Source of the DNA: Streptosporangiaceae bacterium
Lineage (GTDB): Bacteria; Actinomycetota; Actinomycetes; Streptosporangiales; Streptosporangiaceae
Length of the DNA stretch: 49,112 nt
Reading direction: 5' to 3'
Assembly (NCBI GenBank): GCA_025934635.1
Contig: JAICWX010000020.1
Location: 1 to 49,112, forward strand
A program made the translations under genes and the position numbers. Below, piece after piece: positions 30,291-38,112 of this stretch. Under the pieces are notes generated by a model that did no database searches, was not told where the DNA came from, and saw only the letters and a program-made list of their open reading frames with translations. The stretch's first letter is position 1, and each line of letters opens with the position of its first letter.

Positions 30291-31677
30291 CTTTCGCTGG
30301 GGTACTGACGACGGGCGCCGACGGCTGGCTCGCGGACGCCGGCGGCTGGCTCGCGGACGCCGGCGGCTGGCTCGCAGGTGGCTGGTTCGCAGGTGGCGGC
30401 TGGCTCGCGGCGACGCGGAGGCGGGCGATGCGGCGGCCGTCCAGCTCGGTCACGGTGATGGTGCGGCCCGCCACCTGGACGCTGTCCCCCGCGGACGGCA
30501 GGTCGCCCAGGGCGGCCAGGACGTAGCCGGCGACCGTCTCGTACGGGCCCTCAGGCAGCTCGATGCCGGTCTGCTCGGTGAACTCGTCCAGGTTGAGCAG
30601 GCCGTCGACCTCGACGTCGCCGGCCGGCAGCTTGGTCGCGTGGTCCTGCTCGATGTCGTACTCGTCCCTGATGTCGCCGATCAGCTCCTCGACCAGGTCC
30701 TCGAGCGTGACGATGCCGGCCGTGCCGCCGTAGTCGTCGATCACCACGGCCAGGTGCGCCCGCTCGCGCCGCATCTCGGACAGCGAGGACAGCACCGTCT
30801 TGCTGATCGGCAGGAACTTGACCGGGCGGCTGATCCGGCTGACCGGCACTTCGTTCTTGGCCACGCCGGGCCCGAGCAGGTCGCGGACGTGCACGAAGCC
30901 GGTCACGTTGTCGTAGCTGTCCTGGTAGACCGGCAGCCGGGAGTGCGGCACGCCGGCCGCGATGCCGGCCGCCACCTCGACCGGGGTCTCCGCGTCCAGG
31001 AAGACCACCTCGGTGCGCGGCACCAGCACCTCGCGGATCTGCCGCTTGCCCGCGTCGAAGACCTCGCTGACGATCTTGCGCTCGTCCGGGCTGATCGTCT
31101 GGGTGCTGGCGACGAGCTCGCGCACCTCCTGCTCGGTCATGGCCTGGCGGCCGATCCGGGGGTCGCCGCCGAGGACGGCCACCACCAGGTTGGTGGTCTT
31201 GGTCAGCAGCCAGACAACGGGCCGGGCCAGCGTCGCGATCCGCTCGAGCAGCGGCCCGGCCAGCAGTGCCAGCGCGGACGCCCGCTGCAGCCCGATCCGC
31301 TTGGGGGCGAGCTCGCCCAGGATCAGGCTGAAGAACGTGATGGCGATGGTCACCGCGATGAACGAGACCGGCCCGGCCCAGCCCTTCGACAGGTACTGCT
31401 CCTTGATCAGCCACGACTTGAGCGCGCCGGCCAGCGTCTCGGCGCCGTAGGCGCCGGAGACCAGGGTGGCCAGGGTCACGCCGATCTGCACGGCGGAGAA
31501 GAACCGGTTCGGGTCCTGGGCCAGCCGGGCCGCCTTCTGCCCCCGGCGACCGCGCTTGCCCAGCGCCCTGACCTGGCCTTCGCGCAGCGAGACGAGGGCC
31601 ATCTCCGAGGCGGCGAAGAACCCCCCGATACAGATGATCACCAGCACGACGATGATCTGAATGACGACTGTACTCAT
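30283..31677 (-). CDS. CNNM/HlyC-type membrane protein with CBS pair
   Basis: A 464-residue protein of the hemolysin-C / CorC-related family: DUF21 transmembrane domain (about residues 1-195, starting [26 protein letters not shown] and including [13 protein letters not shown]), two CBS motifs (about 215-335, MVPRTEV-like [14 protein letters not shown] and [24 protein letters not shown]) and a C-terminal CorC_HlyC domain. Family members are linked to Mg2+ or Co2+ transport; substrate here is unknown. The tail after RLRVAAS is SQPPAS-type repeats from a tandem in the DNA (about 30313-30395). ATG 31677 is the start of the conserved part; GGAGG is about 13 bp upstream, farther than ideal. Overlaps guaA. 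Confidence 0.88.
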   Translation of the reverse strand: MSTVVIQIIVVLVIICIGGFFAASEMALVSLREGQVRALGKRGRRGQKAARLAQDPNRFFSAVQIGVTLATLVSGAYGAETLAGALKSWLIKEQYLSKGWAGPVSFIAVTIAITFFSLILGELAPKRIGLQRASALALLAGPLLERIATLARPVVWLLTKTTNLVVAVLGGDPRIGRQAMTEQEVRELVASTQTISPDERKIVSEVFDAGKRQIREVLVPRTEVVFLDAETPVEVAAGIAAGVPHSRLPVYQDSYDNVTGFVHVRDLLGPGVAKNEVPVSRISRPVKFLPISKTVLSSLSEMRRERAHLAVVIDDYGGTAGIVTLEDLVEELIGDIRDEYDIEQDHATKLPAGDVEVDGLLNLDEFTEQTGIELPEGPYETVAGYVLAALGDLPSAGDSVQVAGRTITVTELDGRRIARLRVAASQPPPANQPPASQPPASASQPPASASQPSAPVVSTPAKGE

Positions 31678-31773
31678 TGTCTGCCGCTCGCCTCCGGGCG
31701 CAGCCTGTTCGCGGCAGGCCCCGTTGCCGCGCGCTGTGTCTGGCCAGTCTAGAGGGGATAACGTTCTACTCCT

Positions 31774-32850
31774 GTGGACACGCAATCAATCTGGAAGTCC
31801 AGCGCCCTGCTGGCTGACGGGCGCGAGATCATCTACTTCGATGAGGCGCCCGGGCTCGGCCGCGCGCAGGTGCCGGACACCCGGCCGCTAGGGCCGCGGA
31901 CGCCGGGGCCTGCGCTGCCGCACGGGCGGGCGGAGTGGGGCACCCGGTGGGATCCGCTGGCCGGGGAGTGGGTGGTCATCGCCGCGGCCCGGCAGGACCG
32001 GACCTTCCTGCCGCCCGCCGACCAGTGCCCGCTCGACCCGTCCCGGCCGGGGCATCCGACCGAGATACCGGCGTCCAGTTATGACGTAGCGGTGTTCGAG
32101 AACCGGTTCCCGTCGCTGGCCGAGCCGCTGGGGCGGTGCGAGGTGGTGTGCTTCACCTCGTCGCATGACTCATCCTTCGCGGCCTTGTCACCGCGGCGGG
32201 TGCGGACCGTGCTCGAGGCGTGGATCGACCGGACTACCGCGCTCGGGGCGCTGCCCGGGACCAGGCAGGTGTACTGCTTCGAGAACCGGGGCGAGGAGAT
32301 CGGCGTCACGCTGCACCATCCGCACGGGCAGATCTACGCCTTCCCGTTCGTGGCGCCGAAGCTTGAGCAGATGGTGACGCAGGCTGCTTTGTACGCGCAG
32401 GCGCATGACGGCGGGAACCTGTTCGACGACCTGGTGGCTTCGGAGGTGGCGGCGGGCGTGCGGGTCGTGAGCCGGAACGAGCACTGGGTGGCGTTCGTCC
32501 CGGCGGCGGCGCGGTGGCCGTACGAGGTGCGGATCTTTCCGTTGGCCCGGGTGCCCGACCTGCCGTTGCTGGGCGCGGACGCGCGTTCCGCGTTCGGACC
32601 TCTGTACCTCGACGTGCTGCGCCGGTTCGACGCGCTGTTCGACCGGCCCGCGCCGTATATCGCCGCGTGGCACCAGGCCCCGGTGGGAGATTCCGAGGCG
32701 CGGGATCGGTTCGCCGCGCACCTTCAGGTACTGTCGGTCCGGCGCGCGGCCGGCAAGCTGAAGTACCTGGCCGGCACGGAGTCCGGCATGGGCGTGTGGA
32801 TCAACGACATCGTCCCTGAAGAGGCCGCGCAACGGCTTCGGGAGGCCTGA
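31774..32850 (+). CDS. galT: Galactose-1-phosphate uridylyltransferase
   Basis: Exchanges UMP between UDP-glucose and galactose-1-phosphate. 358 residues. The nucleophile motif HPHGQ is at 182-186 (VTLHHPHGQIYAFPF, His184). The N-terminal substrate segments RWDPLAGEWVVIAAAR and VFENRFPSL are present, as is the late HQAP segment (AAWHQAPVG). GTG 31774 follows TAACGT (31759-31764) by 9 bp without a ribosome-binding site, so the mRNA may have little or no leader. First gene of a galT-galE-galK operon, 4 bp before galE. Confidence 0.94.
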   Translation: MDTQSIWKSSALLADGREIIYFDEAPGLGRAQVPDTRPLGPRTPGPALPHGRAEWGTRWDPLAGEWVVIAAARQDRTFLPPADQCPLDPSRPGHPTEIPASSYDVAVFENRFPSLAEPLGRCEVVCFTSSHDSSFAALSPRRVRTVLEAWIDRTTALGALPGTRQVYCFENRGEEIGVTLHHPHGQIYAFPFVAPKLEQMVTQAALYAQAHDGGNLFDDLVASEVAAGVRVVSRNEHWVAFVPAAARWPYEVRIFPLARVPDLPLLGADARSAFGPLYLDVLRRFDALFDRPAPYIAAWHQAPVGDSEARDRFAAHLQVLSVRRAAGKLKYLAGTESGMGVWINDIVPEEAAQRLREA

Positions 32851-32854
32851 TCTG

Positions 32855-33865
32855 ATGAGGGTGCTTGTCACCGGCGGGGCCGGCTACATCGGCAGCGTGG
32901 TCGGCGCGCAGCTGGTAGCGGCCGGGCACGATGTCGTGGTGCTCGACGACCTGTCCACCGGGCACGCCGACGCCGTGCCGCCCGGCGCCACGTTCGTCAA
33001 GGGCACGCTGCGCGACTGCGCCGCCGAGGTGCTCTCCGACGGCGTCGAGGCGGTGCTCCATTTCGCGGCCAAGTCGCTGGTCGGCGAGTCGGTCGCGAAC
33101 CCGGCCAAGTACTGGTCGAACAACCTGGGCGGCACGGTCGCGCTGCTCGAGGCGATGCGCGAGCTGCGGGTGCGGACGCTGGTGTTCTCCTCTACCGCGG
33201 CGGTCTACGGCGAGCCCGAGCGATCGCCGGTTCTCGAAGGCGATCCGACCCGGCCGACCAGCCCGTACGGGGCGTCGAAGCTGGCGGTGGACACGACGCT
33301 GACGGAGTTCGGCCGGCTGTACGGGTTCGGGGCGATCAGCCTGCGGTACTTCAACGTGGCCGGCGCGCACTTGGCCGGCTCGGGCTCGGGCTCCGGCTCG
33401 GGCTCGGGCTCCGGCTCGGGTGAGCGCTGGCTGGGCGAGCGGCACAGCCCGGAGACCCACCTGATCCCGAACGTGCTGGCCGCCGCGTCGCAGGGACGGC
33501 CGGTGCAGGTCTTCGGCGAGGACTACCCCACCCCGGACGGGACCTGCGTCCGGGATTACATCCACGTCACCGACCTGGCCGACGCGCACCTGCGGGCGCT
33601 CGCGGCCTGCCGCCCCGGCGAGCACCGGATCTACAACCTGGGCAACGGGGCCGGCTTCTCAGTCCGCGACGTGATCGAGGTGTGCCGGTCAGTCACTGGT
33701 GCGGACATCGGGGTGGAGACCGGGCCGCGGCGGGCCGGCGACCCGGCCGTGCTGGTCGCCTCGTCCGCGAAGATCCAGTCCGAGCTGGGCTGGCGGGCCT
33801 CGCGGGATCTGCGGGCCATGGCCGGCGACGCGTGGACCTTCACGCAGGCTCGCGCGTCGCGATGA
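32855..33865 (+). CDS. galE: UDP-glucose 4-epimerase
   Basis: Interconverts UDP-galactose and UDP-glucose with bound NAD. 336 residues: Rossmann motif VTGGAGYIGS, catalytic SSTAAVYG and YGASK, and YFNVAGA. A Gly-Ser repeat of about 16 residues, from a (GGCTCG)-like tandem at 33377-33420, is inserted between YFNVAGA and GERHSPETHLIP; most GalE proteins, as I recall, have only a few residues there. This loop borders the nucleotide-sugar site, so an effect on activity is possible but not shown. GGAGG lies 9 bp before ATG 32855. The last codons overlap galK (ATGA). Confidence 0.93.
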   Translation: MRVLVTGGAGYIGSVVGAQLVAAGHDVVVLDDLSTGHADAVPPGATFVKGTLRDCAAEVLSDGVEAVLHFAAKSLVGESVANPAKYWSNNLGGTVALLEAMRELRVRTLVFSSTAAVYGEPERSPVLEGDPTRPTSPYGASKLAVDTTLTEFGRLYGFGAISLRYFNVAGAHLAGSGSGSGSGSGSGSGERWLGERHSPETHLIPNVLAAASQGRPVQVFGEDYPTPDGTCVRDYIHVTDLADAHLRALAACRPGEHRIYNLGNGAGFSVRDVIEVCRSVTGADIGVETGPRRAGDPAVLVASSAKIQSELGWRASRDLRAMAGDAWTFTQARASR

Positions 33866-35073
33866 GCGAGCCGGAGGCGAGCGGGGCGAGCAGGGCGCTG
33901 TTCCGGTCGCAGTTCGGGTCGGAGCCGGACGGGGTGTGGATGGCCCCGGGGCGGGCCAACCTGATGGGCGAGCACACCGACTACAACGACGGGTTCGTGC
34001 TCCCGTTCGCGCTCGGCCAGGGTGTCACGGCCGCGGCGGCGGCCGCTTCCGGGTCTTCGTCGACCTCGTCGACCTCGTCGTCCCGGCGGCTGGTGCTGTG
34101 CTCGCGGCAGGAGCCGGGCGCCGCGGTCTCGGTCGACCTGGACGGCCTGGCTCCCGGTCAGGTGGACGGCTGGGCCGCCTACCCGGCCGGGGTCGCCTGG
34201 GCACTCGAGGCGGCCGGCTACCGGGTGCCCGGCGCCTGCGTCGCGATCGACTCCGACCTGCCGGTGGGGGCCGGCTTGTCCTCTTCGGCCGCGCTGGAAT
34301 GCGCCACCGCGCTGGCCCTGAGCACGCTGGCCGGAGCCGAGATCCCCCGCCCGGACCTGGTCACGATCGCCCGCCGGGCCGAGAACGAGTTCGTCGGGGT
34401 ACCGACCGGCGTCATGGACCAGTCCGCCTCGCTGCGCTGCCAGGCCGGGCACGCGCTGCTGCTCGACTGCCGCTCGCTCGAGGTCGCGCAGGTCCCGTTC
34501 GACCCGGCCGCGGCCGCGGCGGGCCTGCTGCTCATCAACACCCGGGCCGACCATGCCCTGTCCGACGGGGAGTACGGGGAACGGCGGGCCGAGTGCGAAG
34601 AGGCTGCCCGCCGTCTGGGCATCCCTTCTCTGAGGTACCTAACGGATCCGGCTGACGTGGACCGGCTGGACGATCCCGTTCTCCGGCGCCGCGCCCGGCA
34701 CGTCGTCGCCGATGACGGCCGCGTTCTTCAGGTGGTGGAGTTGCTGCGTTCCCTGGCTGGCCCGGGTCCTTCCGCTGCGGACGCCTACGGCGAGATCGGG
34801 CGGCTGCTGACCCAGGCGCACGCCTCGCTGCGCGACGACTTCGAGGTGTCCTGGCCGGAGGCCGACGCCGCGGTGGAAGCGGCGCTGGCCGCGGGAGCGG
34901 CGGGGGCCCGGATGATCGGCGGCGGGTTCGGCGGCTCGGTGCTCGCGCTGGTCCCCTCGGCGGTCGACGGCGCGGTACGCGACGCCGTCACCGCTGTGTT
35001 CGCCCAGCATTCCTGGACCCCGCCGGAGTTCCTGTCCGCCATCCCCGCCGACGCCGCCCGCCGCCTGGCCTAA
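33862..35073 (+). CDS. galK: Galactokinase
   Basis: GHMP-family kinase making galactose-1-phosphate with ATP. 403 residues from ATG 33862, whose ATGA overlaps the galE stop. Motif 1 is GRANLMGEHTDYNDGFVLP (galactose binding), motif 2 is LPVGAGLSSSAALECA (phosphate loop), and motif 3 is GARMIGGGFGGSVLAL. MDQSASL contains the catalytic-Asp region. An Ala/Ser/Thr-rich low-complexity stretch ([18 protein letters not shown]) follows the first motif. The operon has no adjacent galactose transporter or regulator. Confidence 0.94.
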   Translation: MSEPEASGASRALFRSQFGSEPDGVWMAPGRANLMGEHTDYNDGFVLPFALGQGVTAAAAAASGSSSTSSTSSSRRLVLCSRQEPGAAVSVDLDGLAPGQVDGWAAYPAGVAWALEAAGYRVPGACVAIDSDLPVGAGLSSSAALECATALALSTLAGAEIPRPDLVTIARRAENEFVGVPTGVMDQSASLRCQAGHALLLDCRSLEVAQVPFDPAAAAAGLLLINTRADHALSDGEYGERRAECEEAARRLGIPSLRYLTDPADVDRLDDPVLRRRARHVVADDGRVLQVVELLRSLAGPGPSAADAYGEIGRLLTQAHASLRDDFEVSWPEADAAVEAALAAGAAGARMIGGGFGGSVLALVPSAVDGAVRDAVTAVFAQHSWTPPEFLSAIPADAARRLA

Positions 35074-35177
35074 CCGTCTCTGCACCCGGCTCGAGCACCT
35101 CTCCCCGGGCTTAGGTGCCTCCCCGGGCGGGGGCCTTCTCCCTGGGCGGGAGCTTCTCCCTGGGCGGGAGCTTCTCC

Positions 35178-35234
35178 TTCATGATCGCGGGCAGTTTTGG
35201 CCTCTATACGGCCATTTCTGCCCGCGATCATGAA
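35178..35234. terminator. Long hairpin between galK and P450 (bidirectional terminator candidate)
   Basis: Perfect 17-bp arms TTCATGATCGCGGGCAG / CTGCCCGCGATCATGAA around a 23-bp loop that contains a nested GGCC...GGCC pairing. It overlaps the P450 stop codon and lies 105 bp after galK. Just before it is an 18-bp direct repeat (CTTCTCCCTGGGCGGGAG, about 35141-35176). It may end both converging transcripts, or be a copy of a dispersed palindromic repeat. Confidence 0.65.
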
Positions 35235-36556
35235 ACAGGCGTCAGCGGGGCGGGGGTGAGGGTGAGGGGGATGTGGAGGGGGCCGCGGATGATGGTGGTG
35301 TTGCGGCGGCGGATGGGGCCGGAGCGGGTCAGGTGGGGCATGCGTTCGACGAGGAGACGCAGGGCGATGGCGGCTTCGGCGCGGGCCAGGGCGTGGCCGA
35401 GGCAGTAGTGGATGCCGGTGGCGAAGGCGAGGTGCGGGGGGCCTTCGGCGCGGGCGGGGTCGAAGGTGTCCGGGTCGTGGTAGGCCTCGGGGTCCCGGTT
35501 GGCGGCGCCGATCAGCGTGATGACCTGCTGGCCTGGGCGGACCGGGTGACCCTCGAGCTCGACTGGTTCCAGTGCGACCCGGCTGGTGCGCTGGACCGGC
35601 GGATCCCAGCGCAGCACCTCCTCGACGACCCGGGGAGCATGGCCTTCGGGGTCGGCGCACAGCGCCTGCCACTGCCCGGGATGGGCGAGCAGGGCCAGCA
35701 CGGCGTTGCTGATCAGGTTGACCGTGGTCTCGAACCCGGCGACGAGGAGCAGGTTGCACATCGGCAGCATCTCGCGCGGCTCGATCTGCTCGCCTTCGGC
35801 CGTGACCAGGTGGCTGATGATGTCGTCGCGCGGCTCGCGCCGCCGCAGCTCGAAGAGGTGCTCGAAGAGGCGCCGCAGGTCGGCCCGGGCCGCCAGGAGC
35901 TGCCGCGCGTGCTGGACCGACTTGATGCCGTCGAGCGAGCCGCCGATGGCGCGACCGTACCGGGCGAAGTCCTCCGCGCGGGAATCGGGAATGCCGAGCA
36001 GGTCGGTGATGACGGTGATCGGCAGCGGCGCGGCGAAGTCGGAGACCAGGTCGAACCGGCCCGCCGCGCTGGCCGCGTCCAGCAGGCCGGCCGCGGTGCG
36101 CTCCATCCGGGCGGTGTAGCGCGCGACCGCCTTGGGGGTGAACGCGGGCATCGCGAGCCGCCGCAGCCGGGTGTGGTCCGGCGGGTTCATGCCGAGGAAG
36201 GACATGCCGGGCCGGTCCTCGGCGGGGCTCTTGCCGAAGCGCCGGTCGCGGAGCACCATGTCGCAGCCGCGGTAGCTGGTGCAGGCCCAGTTGCCCGGGC
36301 GGGTCCAGATCAGCGGCCCCGCCGCGCGGAGCCGGTCGTAGACCGCGTAGGGATTCTCCCGGCCCGGCCGCAGCTTGAGCAGCGACATCGGGTCGCGCCC
36401 CAGGTATCCGGCCGCGGCGATGCGGGCCCGCTCGCGGTAGAGCCCGGACGCGAACCTGGCCGCCAGGCTCAGCTGCCTCAGCTGCCTCGAACGGCGCGGC
36501 GCGGGCGTTCCGGGTGCGGGTGTTCCGGGCGCGGCCGCCGGCGGAATTGCGCTCAC
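35228..36556 (-). CDS. Cytochrome P450
   Basis: Heme-thiolate monooxygenase of 442 residues, soluble bacterial type, needing separate ferredoxin partners that are not in the window. I-helix oxygen-binding motif LLVAGFETTVNL, ExxR motif EEVLR, PERF-like region FDPARAEG and heme loop FATGIHYCLGHALARAE with Cys385 as heme ligand. An N-terminal Pro/Ala/Arg-rich segment of about 25 residues contains PGTPAPGTPAP from a short tandem. GTG 36556 has no ribosome-binding site; a start further in is possible. Substrate unknown; there is no clear biosynthetic cluster around it. Its stop lies in the palindrome shared with the galK side. Confidence 0.92.
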   Translation of the reverse strand: MSAIPPAAAPGTPAPGTPAPRRSRQLRQLSLAARFASGLYRERARIAAAGYLGRDPMSLLKLRPGRENPYAVYDRLRAAGPLIWTRPGNWACTSYRGCDMVLRDRRFGKSPAEDRPGMSFLGMNPPDHTRLRRLAMPAFTPKAVARYTARMERTAAGLLDAASAAGRFDLVSDFAAPLPITVITDLLGIPDSRAEDFARYGRAIGGSLDGIKSVQHARQLLAARADLRRLFEHLFELRRREPRDDIISHLVTAEGEQIEPREMLPMCNLLLVAGFETTVNLISNAVLALLAHPGQWQALCADPEGHAPRVVEEVLRWDPPVQRTSRVALEPVELEGHPVRPGQQVITLIGAANRDPEAYHDPDTFDPARAEGPPHLAFATGIHYCLGHALARAEAAIALRLLVERMPHLTRSGPIRRRNTTIIRGPLHIPLTLTPAPLTPVS

Positions 36557-36678
36557 GGTACAACTGTGCGCTTACCGGGCCCGGTGCGTCCACCGGCGGA
36601 CATAACCGGGCATCGCCGCCGCCTGAGAGCGCGCGATATGGTGACCCCGAGCGGAGCCGGTGAGCCGAGGAGGTACCC

Positions 36679-37872
36679 GTGTCGGTGCGTGACGATGCAG
36701 CGAAGCTGGCGGATGACATTGCCGAGCTGCGGCATGCGATCCACCGGGAGCCCGAGATCGGCCTGGACCTGCCCAAGACGCAGGCCAAGGTGCTGGACGC
36801 GCTGGCCGGGCTGCCGCTCGAGATCAGCACGGGCCAGGCGCTCAGCTCGGTGACCGCGGTGCTGCGCGGTGGCCGTCCCGGCCCGGTGGTGCTACTGCGC
36901 GGCGATATGGACGCCCTGCCGGTCACCGAGGAGACCGGGCTGCCGTTCGCCTCGGCTATCGACGGCACCATGCACGCCTGCGGCCACGACCTGCACACGG
37001 CCATGCTGGCGGGCGCGGCCAGGCTGCTGTCGGCCCGGCAGGCCGAGCTGCCCGGCACCGTGATCTTCATGTTCCAGCCGGGCGAGGAGGGCCACGCCGG
37101 CGCCCGGTACATGATCAACGAGGGCGTGCTCGACGCGGCCGGCGAGCGTCCGGTCGCGGCCTACGGCCTGCACGTATCGTCCAACAAGCTGCCGGGCGGG
37201 ATGTTCTCCACCCGGCCGGGGCCGATGCTGGCCGCCGCCGACCAGATCACGGTCACCGTGCACGGCCGCGGCGGGCACGCCTCGCAGCCGCACCGGGCGG
37301 CCGACCCGATCCCGGTCGCGTGCGAGATGGTGATCGCCCTGCAGACGCTGGTGACCAGGAAGTTCGACGTGTTCGACCCGGTCGTCATCACGGTCGGCAG
37401 CTTCCACGCGGGCACCACCGACAACGTCATCCCCGACCACGCCAAGTTCCTGGCCACCGCCCGCTCCTACAGCCCCGCTTCCCGGGCCGCGCTGGCCGAG
37501 CTGGTGCCCGGCCTGATCAACGACATCGCCAGCGCGCACGGGCTGACCGCGGACGCCGAGTACGCGACCGAGTACCCGGTCACCGTCAACGACGCGGCCG
37601 AGGCGGAGTTCGCGCTGCAGGTGGCGGCCGACGCGTTCGGCGAGGACCGGAGCCTGCGAGCGCAGTTCCCCATCACCGGCGCGGAGGACTTCTCCTTCGT
37701 CCTGGAGGAAGTACCCGGCGCGTTCGTCTTCCTGGGCGCCTGCCCGCCGGACCGCGACCCGGAGAGCGCCCCCACCAACCACTCGGCCATCGCCGTCTTC
37801 GACGACGCCGTCCTGCCCGAAGGCACCGCCCTCTACGCCGAGCTGGCCCTGCGCCGCCTCGCCCAGGGCTGA
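36679..37872 (+). CDS. M20-family amidohydrolase (second copy type)
   Basis: A 397-residue metal-dependent amide hydrolase, hippurate-hydrolase / N-acyl amino acid deacylase group. Metal motifs MHACGHDLHTAML, QPGEEGHAGA with catalytic Glu, GLHVSSNKLPGG and TGAEDFSFVLEEVPGAF; dimerisation domain with VHGRGGHASQPH. AGGAGG 5 bp before GTG 36679 fixes the start. It differs clearly from the M20 gene at 10950, so the two are not a recent duplication. Divergent from P450. A small hairpin (ACCGCC-TGAC-GGCGGT, 37897-37912) follows the stop. Confidence 0.9.
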   Translation: MSVRDDAAKLADDIAELRHAIHREPEIGLDLPKTQAKVLDALAGLPLEISTGQALSSVTAVLRGGRPGPVVLLRGDMDALPVTEETGLPFASAIDGTMHACGHDLHTAMLAGAARLLSARQAELPGTVIFMFQPGEEGHAGARYMINEGVLDAAGERPVAAYGLHVSSNKLPGGMFSTRPGPMLAAADQITVTVHGRGGHASQPHRAADPIPVACEMVIALQTLVTRKFDVFDPVVITVGSFHAGTTDNVIPDHAKFLATARSYSPASRAALAELVPGLINDIASAHGLTADAEYATEYPVTVNDAAEAEFALQVAADAFGEDRSLRAQFPITGAEDFSFVLEEVPGAFVFLGACPPDRDPESAPTNHSAIAVFDDAVLPEGTALYAELALRRLAQG

Positions 37873-38112
37873 CCGCCTGGCATAGATCCAGAGTTGACCG
37901 CCTGACGGCGGTTCGCCCGGGGGCTGCCGAAGCGTCACGTGACGTCCACTCGCCACGCCACCCGGCGCGATTCCCATGATCATGAAATTCGATCGCAGGG
38001 AAGCTGGGGGCGGGCGGCGAAGGGGGAGGGAGGAGCGAGAGGCGGGAAGCGGGAGGAACGGGAAGCGGGAAGCGGGAGGAACGGGAATTGGGGGTTCGGG
38101 CAGAATCGGAGG
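37873..38112. other. Gap between amidohydrolase and LuxR-type regulator
   Basis: No supported gene. Contains a 6-bp-stem hairpin (37897-37912), a perfect 12-bp palindrome CGTCACGTGACG (37933-37944), ATGATCAT in an imperfect palindrome near 37975, and a purine-rich GGGAAGCGGGAGGAACGG-type tandem (about 38041-38092) just before the regulator. Confidence 0.6.

Noticed and set aside
35074..35177. Small gene after galK
   Set aside because: Only direct repeats of CTTCTCCCTGGGCGGGAG and no start with a ribosome-binding site.
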